This document shows, in pieces, positions 1-8,535 of a DNA stretch of 64,000 nucleotides. Positions within the stretch are counted from its first letter, which is position 1, and each line of letters begins with the position of its first letter. Position numbers and translations under genes: made by a program. The notes beneath the pieces were generated by a model that worked only from the letters and a program-made list of their open reading frames with translations, was not told the DNA's origin and searched no databases. Source of the DNA: Bacillota bacterium (GTDB lineage Bacteria > Bacillota_A > Clostridia > Lachnospirales > Lachnospiraceae); the NCBI GenBank assembly GCA_023407175.1, contig JAEYMU010000053.1, forward strand, positions 124,001 through 188,000. The letters run 5' to 3'.

Positions 1-1737
1 CATAAACCAGTCATAATAAATATTATAATCATACAGACTGTCCCAGCTGGTATCTACATGGTACCATTCACCGTCAATACGGACTGCATTCCAGCCATGA
101 ATATTTTCCAGGCCAATTACGTTCTTGTTTTCTACCCCTGCTTTATCCAGCAGCATTTTATAGGCCGCCTGATAGCCCGCACAGGAACCGTTACCCAGAA
201 TCAGAACACCATATGCAGTCGCGACATATTTGTCGGGTACAACAATATAATGGTTGGTATGGGTACAGATATAGTCATGAAGAACCTTAACCTTTGCCAA
301 ATCAGACATAGAATCGGTAATTAATTCTGCTATGATTTCATCTGCCTTTTGCTCGGTCTCAAATTCCTCCTTTGTATAATATTGCAGCTCTTCACTGTTG
401 ATATTGACATTCAAATTACCTTTTTCCGTGGTTAGTGAGAGAACTACTGCACCTGAATTTTCAAGGGTAATCGTATGCTCCTTTTCATCCACCGTAACAT
501 TTCCCTTTTTAACCTTAAGGGAATATGGAAGCGTTATGTTCTGAAAGGAATACCCGTATACATTCCATTCCTTTGTTTTTGTTAAAACAATATTAACCTC
601 ACCCAAGGGATTAATCACTATATAGTCAGCTTTATTTCCAACAAAAATCTCCGTAAGCTGCGTACCTTCAAAGATACCCTCGGATATTGATTCCAAAGCC
701 TCTAAATAGGGAAGGCTGGTGAGCGATTCGCAGCTATCAAATGCATATGCTCCGATTTCTTCCACATTGCGGATAAAATCAATGGATTGAAGCTTCTTAC
801 AGTTACTGAAGGCGCCATATCCAATGCTGGTTACTCCGCTTCCTCCCTCCACCGTCACAAGCTTTTCGCAGGCGCAAAATGCACTTTCTCCGATCGTCTT
901 CACATTCTTCGGAATGCTTAGACTCTTCAGGGAGCTGCAGCCCTCAAAGGTACTTGCTTTAATTTCCTGGAGTCCTGTGCTTAAGGTAATGGAGGTTAAG
1001 GAGCTGCAATCATAAAAAGCAGCTTCCCCAATCGTCTTTACGGAGTTACTCAGCACGACCTTCTTTAAATTCACACAGTCAATAAACGCCTGGTCTCCGA
1101 TTGTTTCCATATTGCTCAAACAGGTAAAGCTCTTTAGCTTTTCATTACTCGAAAAAGCATAATTACTGATAGCCGTCACCGGGAAGCCGGAAATCTGCTT
1201 CGGTATGATAATATTGGCCGTCTGTTTATTCAGACCGGTGATGGTTACTTTTTTATTCTTGATTGTATACTCAAAGGTCCGCTGGTCAGTGGAACCATCC
1301 GAGGCCAGAACAGTGACATTGACATACTTTTTCATCGTTTTTACTACAAATTTCTCTGCCTTATCGGACCAGACGCAGCTTTCGAATTTGACTGTGATTT
1401 TAGCTTTACCGACAGAAATACCTTTTACCGTCCCACTCGCTGTCACTGTGGCGATCTTCTTATTAGAGGAGCTATAGGCAATGTCCGAATTCATCCAATC
1501 TTCACTGATACCGGAATTTTCAAGATATTCATATAAACTTGTAGTATTACCTGCGGTAACCGTTGTTTTCAGAGAGGTGCTATCCGCCGCATGGACTATT
1601 GCAGCCGGATGAAAAGCCAGCAAAAGCATACCGGCCAGACTAAGGAGGACCAGAAGCAGGATTCTTTGCCGCAGGCAACCCGATGGATTAAAATTATTAT
1701 CTTGGTTTCGTAAATTATCAGCTCTTGTTATGTTCAT
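1..1737 (-). CDS. Secreted leucine-rich-repeat protein with transglutaminase-like domain (3' end outside window)
   Basis: Translation from 1737 stays open to base 1, so the C-terminus is missing. An N-terminal signal/membrane segment (hydrophobic run near residues 28-45) is followed by a bacterial Ig-like stretch, then about eight BspA-type leucine-rich repeats of about 23 residues with the pattern 'IGxxAFxxCxxLxxIxL'. The visible end is a transglutaminase/protease-like fold: a Cys in 'GNGSCAGYQAAY', His in 'NIHGWNAV' and Asp in 'WYHVDTSWD' form the expected Cys-His-Asp triad. The start has a GGAGG site nine bases upstream. It is likely a cell-surface or secreted protein; the substrate of the transglutaminase-like domain is unknown. 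It lies 72 bases downstream of the M56 sensor gene on the same strand and may be co-expressed with it. The family call is firm, the function is not. Confidence 0.85.
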   Translation of the reverse strand, partial: MNITRADNLRNQDNNFNPSGCLRQRILLLVLLSLAGMLLLAFHPAAIVHAADSTSLKTTVTAGNTTSLYEYLENSGISEDWMNSDIAYSSSNKKIATVTASGTVKGISVGKAKITVKFESCVWSDKAEKFVVKTMKKYVNVTVLASDGSTDQRTFEYTIKNKKVTITGLNKQTANIIIPKQISGFPVTAISNYAFSSNEKLKSFTCLSNMETIGDQAFIDCVNLKKVVLSNSVKTIGEAAFYDCSSLTSITLSTGLQEIKASTFEGCSSLKSLSIPKNVKTIGESAFCACEKLVTVEGGSGVTSIGYGAFSNCKKLQSIDFIRNVEEIGAYAFDSCESLTSLPYLEALESISEGIFEGTQLTEIFVGNKADYIVINPLGEVNIVLTKTKEWNVYGYSFQNITLPYSLKVKKGNVTVDEKEHTITLENSGAVVLSLTTEKGNLNVNINSEELQYYTKEEFETEQKADEIIAELITDSMSDLAKVKVLHDYICTHTNHYIVVPDKYVATAYGVLILGNGSCAGYQAAYKMLLDKAGVENKNVIGLENIHGWNAVRIDGEWYHVDTSWDSLYDYNIYYDWFM

Positions 1738-1809
1738 GAAGCAGCTTCCTCCGTAAGGTATTTTGAGCCGAATGGCTATCTGAATTTTAATATACATCCT
1801 AGCCTTTTG

Positions 1810-3330
1810 TCAATCATCCTGGTAGTTTTCATCTATGCCAAATAGCGCATACATCACATCACCACGGCTATAGGATAAAGTACTAAGCGTCCAGTCATAG
1901 GTATAAAGATACCCGTATTTGCCTGTACCGAACTTGACGGAATTATGGCTATAATGTGCAATCACCTTAAAATTAATCAGCTCCTCTGTCGGGACAAAGC
2001 TGTCGAACTGGTCCTCCATTTTCTGAAAAGCTGTTTCGATCAGAGTGTTATCCGAAACATTATAAACATACATCTTCTCACTGCTCATGGGATGAAGCTG
2101 CACCGTAGTGCCATCCCGGCTGACTGTGACATCACAGTAATTATCCCCCTGTACTTCCTCACAATTAAGTGGCTCTAAATCCAGGCTTCGGATGATTTGG
2201 AGTGCGTCAAGGTCATAAACAAAAAGTCCGAAATAGTCATGAAAAATCACAATATCATCGGAAGCATAGTCGAGCTGTGCCATATCAACGCTTATGGTTT
2301 GCTCCGGCGACCAATTGGCGGCAGCCGGTTCAAGCTTTGTCTGCTGCGAGGGATATTCTTCTTCAATAATTTCTTGCGCCTCTTTCTGTGTAAGTCCGTT
2401 ATTTTGGGGATTTGCCAGCAGGCCAATCCCCAGCGCTGCGACAATAACAATCGCTGCCGCTACCATCCAGAATACGGGCTTTTTGTAATTCAATATATTC
2501 TTAATCCGGCCTTTCACATTTCCCTCTCCGAAGGCAAGGGGGCTTCCATTTATGATATGACGGCCGGACGCCAGCGACAGCAGCGATGTAGAATAGGCTT
2601 TCTTGATTTCCCGACCCATTTCTCCCAGCACTCTTTCATCGCAGGAAAGCTCCATGTCCGTACTCATCAGGACAAAAGCAATCCATACCAGCGGATTAAA
2701 CCAATGAAGGCTTAAGACGAGGAAGGAAAAGGGCTTGATGATATGGTCCCGCCGGCAAATATGTATCTGTTCATGCCGGATAATATAGCTTTTTTCCTCT
2801 GCCGACAGTCCGGTAAAAATATAAATTCTTGGTCTGAAAATTCCAAGCACGAAGGGGGTTTTCAAATTATCCGTCTCATAGATATTCTGCTCGATATACC
2901 GTGCATTTTTCAGACGGTTTTTGAGGATTCGTATGGAAACGATACTGTAGATTAACATGACGGCAATGCCCAGAAGCCAAAGATATGCACCTATCTCCAC
3001 ATATATCTGCAGTGGATTTACGCTGGCAACGGGAGCCGGAGTGGGTAAAGAGCTGTTTACATAGGTATCAACGGCGGAAATGCCGCTGTTGATTTGGGGT
3101 GTTTGCTGATACACTATGTCCTTCGGAATTGGCGAAGTGTTGATCGGCAGAAGACTCCACATGCTCTCAAACGAGAAGGGACACAGAAGCCTGAAGGCCG
3201 CTATGCTCCAAAGTGCATAGGAAATGGCCTTCGGTAGCTTTTTTAACGGCAGCCGAAGGAGCATGATACACAGGATTACATAGCTTGCCGTGAGGCTCAT
3301 ATTCAAAATAGTGAGAAATAAATCTGCCAT
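1810..3330 (-). CDS. M56 family (BlaR1/MecR1-type) membrane metallopeptidase sensor
   Basis: The 506-residue protein starts with several membrane helices (residues about 1-55 and 110-135), then a cytoplasmic zinc metallopeptidase domain with the HExxH-type motif in 'RHEQIHICRRDH' and the downstream glutamate in 'ELSCDERVL'. A further membrane helix ('MVAAAIVIVAALGIGLLANP') leads to an extracellular C-terminal domain of about 190 residues. That domain is not obviously a penicillin-binding sensor: I see no SxxK/SxN/KTG set, so the signal is probably not a beta-lactam. In this family the peptidase inactivates the partner BlaI repressor upon sensing a ligand. The gene starts two bases after blaI, with GGGAGG seven bases before ATG. 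No beta-lactamase gene is nearby. Confidence 0.88.
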   Translation of the reverse strand: MADLFLTILNMSLTASYVILCIMLLRLPLKKLPKAISYALWSIAAFRLLCPFSFESMWSLLPINTSPIPKDIVYQQTPQINSGISAVDTYVNSSLPTPAPVASVNPLQIYVEIGAYLWLLGIAVMLIYSIVSIRILKNRLKNARYIEQNIYETDNLKTPFVLGIFRPRIYIFTGLSAEEKSYIIRHEQIHICRRDHIIKPFSFLVLSLHWFNPLVWIAFVLMSTDMELSCDERVLGEMGREIKKAYSTSLLSLASGRHIINGSPLAFGEGNVKGRIKNILNYKKPVFWMVAAAIVIVAALGIGLLANPQNNGLTQKEAQEIIEEEYPSQQTKLEPAAANWSPEQTISVDMAQLDYASDDIVIFHDYFGLFVYDLDALQIIRSLDLEPLNCEEVQGDNYCDVTVSRDGTTVQLHPMSSEKMYVYNVSDNTLIETAFQKMEDQFDSFVPTEELINFKVIAHYSHNSVKFGTGKYGYLYTYDWTLSTLSYSRGDVMYALFGIDENYQDD

Positions 3331-3332
3331 AG

Positions 3333-3695
3333 CTATTCCTCCCTATGCTCGTCAATCAGCCTTTTCAATTCCTCAGCCTGACGGTCATTGAGCTTTCTGC
3401 CTCCTATAAAAGCCGTAAGGAATTTAGGTAATGAGCCTTCAAAGGTATCTTCCACAAAGCGCCGGCTCTGTCTCCCGCTAAACTCATCTTTCTTAATCAG
3501 GGATGTAACGACCGTATTTTGATTCTGAAAGATGCCTTTTTCACACAGATTCTTCAGAACCGTATAAGTAGTGGACTTTTTCCAATTCAGCTCCTTTTCA
3601 CATAGCTTTACCAGTTCACCTGAGCTGATCGGCTCATGAAGCCATACCAAATCGGCGAATTTTATCTCACTTTGTGACAGCTTATATTCTTTCAT
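3333..3695 (-). CDS. BlaI/MecI/CopY family transcriptional repressor
   Basis: At 120 residues this is the normal length for a BlaI/MecI winged-helix repressor. The N-terminal half has the family pattern ('LSQSEIKFADLVW' then 'WKKSTTYTVLKNLCEKG'), the recognition helix being the 'STTYTVLKNL' segment; the C-terminal half is the dimerisation region that the M56 partner cleaves in characterised systems. It is the first gene of a blaI-M56 pair and is probably autoregulated, because two dyads of the GTCTAT/ATAGAC type sit in its promoter. The downstream LRR/transglutaminase gene may also be under its control. The start is fixed by an AGGAGG-like site at about 3702-3709. Confidence 0.9.
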   Translation of the reverse strand: MKEYKLSQSEIKFADLVWLHEPISSGELVKLCEKELNWKKSTTYTVLKNLCEKGIFQNQNTVVTSLIKKDEFSGRQSRRFVEDTFEGSLPKFLTAFIGGRKLNDRQAEELKRLIDEHREE

Positions 3696-3712
3696 GGCTG
3701 CTCCTCCTTTTT

Positions 3713-3769
3713 GGTCTATAATTAATAGACCTGCGCCTTTAGTCTATATTATATAGACCAAATTGTCAA
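3713..3769 (-). promoter_or_regulatory. Promoter and paired operator dyads of the blaI-M56 operon
   Basis: On the minus strand TTGACA (3764-3769) and TAGACT (3741-3746) are 17 bases apart. Two inverted repeats overlap or follow the -10: GTCTATA-TTA-TATAGAC at 3742-3758 and GGTCTAT-AATTA-ATAGACC at 3713-3731, with centres 28 bases apart. A dyad pair over the promoter is the usual BlaI/MecI layout, so autorepression is a strong inference. Confidence 0.8.
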
Positions 3770-3866
3770 GCAGTTGCAGCCATTTTTCGGTAATTATATT
3801 ATAATCCAGCCTTGCAGGGAGGGTGACAGGTCCCGGGGAAGAAATGATTTCTATTCGGAAACTAAT

Positions 3867-4847
3867 TTATACTCCTGAAATCACAAAGGAATAGGAAATA
3901 TCCTTTCCTGCATCAATATGATATGCGGCTTCTACATCGGCGCCCCAGCTGTTGATACCGCCAACTCCTCTGACAGCTCCCAGAATGCAGACCACTGTCC
4001 TCCTGGCTGCCGGAAGCTCCTCCTGATGAGTGGCATTTTCCAGCTCCTGGGCGGTGTACGGAATACAGGAGAAAGCAAATTCCTTATCGACCTTCGAAAA
4101 TTTAAGCCCAAAGCCTTCCTCTGCCCGGTATGAATTATCCAGTGTTGTATTCCGATATACCTCCAGCCAGTCTGTCTGCATATGGACATTGCAATCCTGC
4201 GGAACCAGGTATTTCGTAACCGGAAGTCCCTCTATCTCATAAATCCCGGCGACCCCTCCTGCCATCCTGTCCGGATAGGTTTCCCCGGATAAGCCCTTGT
4301 AACGATATCCGGTTGCTTTCGTCGGCATTATAAGACGCATTCCAAAGACCGGAAGCTCCGGTAATTTTTCATTTCCATAATAATGTACGCCCACCTCCAT
4401 AGCTCCGCCGGGAGTCACCTCGTAGGAAACCTCTACCCTGGCGGCCGGTACGGTAATCGTATGATAGCGGAATAATATTTTTATCCTTTGGGCGGTTTCA
4501 TTCTCTGAATATTTGTTATTTTCCGGTGCTATGGGCAGCTCTGCCTTCCTGTCGTCAACAAAAAGCTCTATCTCCGTGCATTCCATAAACATATCCGCAC
4601 TCAGCCACACACCGGAGCGTATCGGAAATTTGTTGCCTCTGTCATTATCCGTTGTGGCACGCCAAAAGGTTGGCTTCGGAACACGGTAAAGCCATTCTCT
4701 TCCCTTAATTACCAGAGATTCAGGACCTCCCTGCTGATAGGAAAAAATATAGCCAAAATCCCTTCCGTGTACTCCCAGGGTACAGTCACCATACACGAGG
4801 CGAAGCTCTCCGTTCCCAGGCTCTATCCCTTTATTTATACTTTCCAT
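3867..4847 (-). CDS. lacM: Beta-galactosidase small subunit LacM (GH2 C-terminal domain)
   Basis: The 326-residue protein matches the C-terminal 'small chain' domain of GH2 beta-galactosidase: 'FWRATTDNDRGN', 'WLEVYRNTTLDNSYRAEE' and a late 'PYTAQELENATHQEEL' stretch are typical. It lacks the TIM barrel and would act only with LacL. The size (about 320 residues) and a 17-base overlap with the upstream large-subunit gene are what is known for the lacL-lacM pairs of lactobacilli and Leuconostoc, so this is a true heterodimer gene rather than a frameshifted lacZ. Its AGGAGGTG ribosome site lies inside the end of lacL, ten bases before ATG. Confidence 0.88.
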   Translation of the reverse strand: MESINKGIEPGNGELRLVYGDCTLGVHGRDFGYIFSYQQGGPESLVIKGREWLYRVPKPTFWRATTDNDRGNKFPIRSGVWLSADMFMECTEIELFVDDRKAELPIAPENNKYSENETAQRIKILFRYHTITVPAARVEVSYEVTPGGAMEVGVHYYGNEKLPELPVFGMRLIMPTKATGYRYKGLSGETYPDRMAGGVAGIYEIEGLPVTKYLVPQDCNVHMQTDWLEVYRNTTLDNSYRAEEGFGLKFSKVDKEFAFSCIPYTAQELENATHQEELPAARRTVVCILGAVRGVGGINSWGADVEAAYHIDAGKDISYSFVISGV

Positions 4848-6717
4848 AATAATACTTCACCTCCTGCAGCGCCGGTTTTACGGTCCTGTCCGCAAATACA
4901 ATTCCATCCCCTGAAAATTCATAATCAGAAGGGCGGTCGTCAAAATCTCCTCCATAACGAAGTACTCTCTCCCCCGTTATTTCATCCGTGACAAACAGGG
5001 CCTGATCGATATAATCCCAGATAAAGCCGCCCTGATACATTTCATATTGATCCAATAAATCCATATAGGACTTCATTCCTCCAAGAGAATTTCCCATATC
5101 ATGCATGTACTCACATAAAATAAAGGGTTTCTCCGGATTAGCCTCAAGATATTCCATGACTTCCTTAGGGGAAGCATACATACGGCTTTCCACATCGGAA
5201 ACTGTTTTATCGTATTGCCTGTTATGGAATACCCCCTCATAGTGTACCAGGCGGCTGCTGTCTCTTTCCTTAAAGAAACGGTTCATAGCCTCTATATTGT
5301 CCCCTGCATAGGATTCATTGCCCAGGGACCAGAACAGGATGGACGTATGGTTCTTAAAGGTTTCAAAATTAGTCCTTGCCCTGTCAATAACCGCCTCCCT
5401 CCACTGCAAAAGGCTGCCCGGCACATTCCAGGAGGGCTCTACTTTCCCCAGCTTCTGCCAGGAGCCATGGGATTCCAGATTTGTTTCTGCCATCAAATAG
5501 ATACCCTTCTCATCACACAGGCGGTACCAGGGTATTTGATCCGGATAATGACAGGTTCTTACCGCATTGATATTGTGATCCAGAAGCAGCTGTATATCCC
5601 ACTCCATTTCCCTCCTGCCGATGCACCTTCCTCCTTCGGCACTCCATTCATGGCGGTTTACACCATTCAGGATTAATCTGCTTCCGTTTAATAAAATAAT
5701 TTTATTTTTTATTTCAAGCCTGCGAAAGCCGATTCGATAGGGCACCACCTCAACCAGGCTGCCTAAGGAGTCATAGACCTCTATCATTAATAAATACAAA
5801 TAGGGCTTATGATTATCCCAGGGGATTACCCTTTTGATTATTTCCGGCTGCAGCTCTATTTTCTCACTGACTGGAACGGTTTTTTGAAAACAGAGGATGC
5901 TCTGAGCATCCTTTAAGGTTACCTTTATCATTCCGGGCTGCTTAAGAAAGGACAGCCTTAAATCCAGCGCCAAACTGCCCGAGGCGTTGTCTTCACTTAA
6001 AACCGGCTTTGCCCACATATCCTCTATATGAATATCCGGCTTTGCATACAATATAACATCTCTAAAAATTCCAAAGAACCGGAAGAAATCCTGATCCTCC
6101 AGAAAGGCTGCCGTGCTTCTCTTATGCACCTCAACCGCAAGTAAATTACCCTTTTCCCTGATATACGGAGTCAAGTCAAATTCTGACGGGGTAAAGCTGT
6201 CCTCTGCATAACCCACAAATTCACCGTTCAGCCAGACATACATTGCCTGCTCTACTCCCTCAAAGCAAATGCAGACTCTTTTGCCCAGCAGTCCTTTTTC
6301 CAAATCAAATTCCTTCCGGTACGACCCCACCGGATTATAATCCACTTTGCCGAAGGAACCCTCTGCCCCTTCTCTTTTCCCAGAGCTGTAGGCCGGTCTG
6401 CGAAACTGATGTCCTTCCCATGGATACATGGTATTGATATAATGGATTTTGTCATACCCGGCTAATTCTATATGACCGGGCACCATAATCTCACCAAAGG
6501 CATCGGAGGGAAACTCCTCCTTATAAAAATCTGCCGGCCGCTCTTTTGCATTTACGCTATAGCGAAACCTCCAGCTCCCATTGAGCGACTGCCGCAGGGA
6601 GCTCACTCCCGACTGCATTTCCTCCAGGCTATGATAAAAAGCATGATCACTATGGGCCGGAAGCTGATTTAATCGAAAAACCTCCGGCTGATCCAAATAA
6701 CTGATATCGGCCCTCAC
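4831..6717 (-). CDS. lacL: Beta-galactosidase large subunit LacL (GH2)
   Basis: The 628-residue protein carries the GH2 sugar-binding, Ig-like and TIM-barrel domains. The acid/base glutamate is E468 in 'WSLGNES' and the nucleophile is E536 in 'FILCEYMHD'; 'NGVNRHEW' is the conserved barrel entrance motif. It ends just after 'VKPALQEVKYYY', where single-chain LacZ proteins continue, and the missing C-terminal domain is supplied by lacM. It would hydrolyse terminal beta-galactosides in the cytoplasm. The gene begins at GTG 6717 with an AGAGGGGAG site and follows the importer permease by 20 bases, so it belongs to the ABC transporter operon. In this locus the substrate is more likely plant galactan/arabinogalactan oligosaccharide than lactose, which is an inference from context. 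Confidence 0.9.
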   Translation of the reverse strand: MRADISYLDQPEVFRLNQLPAHSDHAFYHSLEEMQSGVSSLRQSLNGSWRFRYSVNAKERPADFYKEEFPSDAFGEIMVPGHIELAGYDKIHYINTMYPWEGHQFRRPAYSSGKREGAEGSFGKVDYNPVGSYRKEFDLEKGLLGKRVCICFEGVEQAMYVWLNGEFVGYAEDSFTPSEFDLTPYIREKGNLLAVEVHKRSTAAFLEDQDFFRFFGIFRDVILYAKPDIHIEDMWAKPVLSEDNASGSLALDLRLSFLKQPGMIKVTLKDAQSILCFQKTVPVSEKIELQPEIIKRVIPWDNHKPYLYLLMIEVYDSLGSLVEVVPYRIGFRRLEIKNKIILLNGSRLILNGVNRHEWSAEGGRCIGRREMEWDIQLLLDHNINAVRTCHYPDQIPWYRLCDEKGIYLMAETNLESHGSWQKLGKVEPSWNVPGSLLQWREAVIDRARTNFETFKNHTSILFWSLGNESYAGDNIEAMNRFFKERDSSRLVHYEGVFHNRQYDKTVSDVESRMYASPKEVMEYLEANPEKPFILCEYMHDMGNSLGGMKSYMDLLDQYEMYQGGFIWDYIDQALFVTDEITGERVLRYGGDFDDRPSDYEFSGDGIVFADRTVKPALQEVKYYYGKYK

Positions 6718-6737
6718 ACAATCTCCCCTCTTTCTTC

Positions 6738-7571
6738 TTATTCTTTTACGGAACCTGCCGTAACTCCTGCTATAATATATTTTTGGAAAAAAACATAGAT
6801 AATAATCGTGGATATCATAACAATTATAATTCCCGCCGCCAGCAGCTGCCAGGAGCCCTGCTGGGCATTTGCAAAATTCATGATATAGGTGGTAAGCGTA
6901 CGCAGTTTATTCTTCGGCATATATAAATAAGGGATGTACATATCATTTATAATATTGATTGCCTTGATGATACAAACAGTTGCCGTAGCGGGAGCAAGGA
7001 GCGGAAAAATAATCTTTATAAAAAGTCTGAAATAGGAACATCCGTCAAGCAGCGCCGCCTCATCCAGCGCTACGGAAATCCCGGACAGAAACTGTCTGTA
7101 TATATAAAGCTGCATTAAATCAGAGGCAATATAGATAACGATAGGCGCCCCAAGGGTATTGTATAAATGCATTCCCTGGATAATACGAAATCTTGCAATT
7201 TCCGTAACAAAGTTGGGGATCAGCATTCCTATGAAAAATAAAGCTACAACAATCCTTTTTCCTCGAAATTGAAAACGTTCGATAATAAATGCAGTAATTG
7301 TTCCAAATATAACATTAAAGAAAATAGAAACCACTAAAATGATGCCTGTGTTCTTAAATCCAAGCAACAGATATTTATCCAGCAATACCTCTTTAAAATT
7401 TTCAAGGGTAATCTTATTCCAGCCCGGCAAAAGCAGGGGCGAGGTATTTACCATATCCGCTTTTGTTTTCAAAGCCGCAAACAATGTGAGTAAAATCGGT
7501 AATACAACAATGATTACCATGGATAGGCATATGATTTGTTTCAAAGCCTGACTTGTCACTTTCTTTAACAT
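6738..7571 (-). CDS. Carbohydrate ABC transporter permease, MalG type
   Basis: The 277-residue, six-helix protein has the MalG/ABC2 inner-membrane permease look, including the EAA loop 'ALDEAALLDGCSYFRLFIKIIFPLLAP', which contacts the ATPase. It pairs with the next upstream gene (MalF type), separated by a single base. Together with the lipoprotein at 8536-9894 it forms a CUT1 family importer for oligosaccharides. No ATPase gene is present in the operon; CUT1 systems of Clostridia often share an MsmK-type ATPase encoded elsewhere. Confidence 0.92.
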   Translation of the reverse strand: MLKKVTSQALKQIICLSMVIIVVLPILLTLFAALKTKADMVNTSPLLLPGWNKITLENFKEVLLDKYLLLGFKNTGIILVVSIFFNVIFGTITAFIIERFQFRGKRIVVALFFIGMLIPNFVTEIARFRIIQGMHLYNTLGAPIVIYIASDLMQLYIYRQFLSGISVALDEAALLDGCSYFRLFIKIIFPLLAPATATVCIIKAINIINDMYIPYLYMPKNKLRTLTTYIMNFANAQQGSWQLLAAGIIIVMISTIIIYVFFQKYIIAGVTAGSVKE

Positions 7572-7572
7572 C

Positions 7573-8466
7573 TTATTTCCTCCTGTCCCTTAATATCAAG
7601 CCATGAATGATCGTATTCTGAATAAAATAAATGGCTACGATTAAGATCATGATTGTCACAGCCATGGTCGACGCAAGACCAAAATTGGAATAAGTGAAGG
7701 CAGTTTTAATGGTATATAGCGTAAAGGTTGAGGATGCATATCCGGGTCCGCCGGAGGTCATTACAAAAGGAATATCAAATACCTGAAGCGCTCCCCTGAT
7801 ATTATCAAATAAGACGAAATCCACCATCAGCATAATTGCCGGAACCTGAATAAATCGAAACAGCTGCCAGGCATTTGCACCATCCACATTCGCTGCTTCC
7901 GCCATATCCCTGGGTATAGATTGTAACGCAGCCATAAACAGGATTACATGATATCCGCTGAATCTCCAGACGGAAACAAAGGAGAGCACATAATTGACAA
8001 TATGCGAATCTGATAACCAGTTTCTGCTTAAGGCCTCCAGCTTCAGCGCTTCTAAAATAGCATCGAAGGCACCGTTAATTGGGGAAAAGAAATAAGAAAA
8101 AGCATATGCGATTGCCACGCCGTTAATAATATAGGGCATAAAAACCATGGTCTTGTAAAACTTTGCCCCGCGAAGCTTACTGGTTAATAAAACTGCAAAG
8201 GCCAGCTCCACCGGTATCATACATAGATGTACTATAAAATAAACAGCATTGTTTTTCAGTGACAGCCACAGGTCCTTATTTCCCAGCATGGATAAGTAAT
8301 TGTCCACTCCGATAAATTTACTGTTCTTTGAAAAACCATCCCAATTGGTAAAGCTCATGCGAAATAAATCAAAGGCTGGAAATACTACAAACCCTATCAG
8401 AAGTAATACAGGTATAATAAGTGATACCGCAATAAAGTAAGCTCTTTTTCTATTTAATTTGGTCAT
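7573..8466 (-). CDS. Carbohydrate ABC transporter permease, MalF type
   Basis: The 297-residue protein has about six membrane helices. Its EAA loop is 'DMAEAANVDGANAWQLFRFI' and an extracytoplasmic 'FVMTSGGPGYASSTFTLYTI' segment is typical of the MalF/UgpA permeases of CUT1 importers. It is transcribed between the substrate-binding lipoprotein gene and the MalG-type permease. The start has an AGGAGGTAG site six bases upstream. Confidence 0.92.
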   Translation of the reverse strand: MTKLNRKRAYFIAVSLIIPVLLLIGFVVFPAFDLFRMSFTNWDGFSKNSKFIGVDNYLSMLGNKDLWLSLKNNAVYFIVHLCMIPVELAFAVLLTSKLRGAKFYKTMVFMPYIINGVAIAYAFSYFFSPINGAFDAILEALKLEALSRNWLSDSHIVNYVLSFVSVWRFSGYHVILFMAALQSIPRDMAEAANVDGANAWQLFRFIQVPAIMLMVDFVLFDNIRGALQVFDIPFVMTSGGPGYASSTFTLYTIKTAFTYSNFGLASTMAVTIMILIVAIYFIQNTIIHGLILRDRRK

Positions 8467-8484
8467 AACTACCTCCTGATAGTA

Positions 8485-8513
8485 TATGAGGGCTACTTAA
8501 TGTAACCCTCATA
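8485..8513 (-). other. Intercistronic hairpin between binding protein and permease genes
   Basis: Arms TATGAGGG (8485-8492) and CCCTCATA (8506-8513) form a stem with additional pairing next to the loop. No T-run follows on the minus strand, so it is probably an mRNA stability or processing element that allows more binding protein than permease, not a full terminator. Confidence 0.55.
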
Positions 8514-8535
8514 CCATCTATAATCTGTCAATCTT

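Noticed and set aside
2197..2715. Plus-strand 172-codon frame
   Set aside because: It is antisense to the well-supported M56 peptidase gene and shows no domain.
3867..6717. Frameshifted or broken lacZ gene
   Set aside because: The break occurs at the known LacL/LacM boundary, with a 17-base overlap and a proper ribosome site for the second frame, so it is a normal two-gene form.
8485..8513. Terminator inside the sugar importer operon
   Set aside because: The hairpin lacks a following T-run and the genes on both sides form one functional unit.
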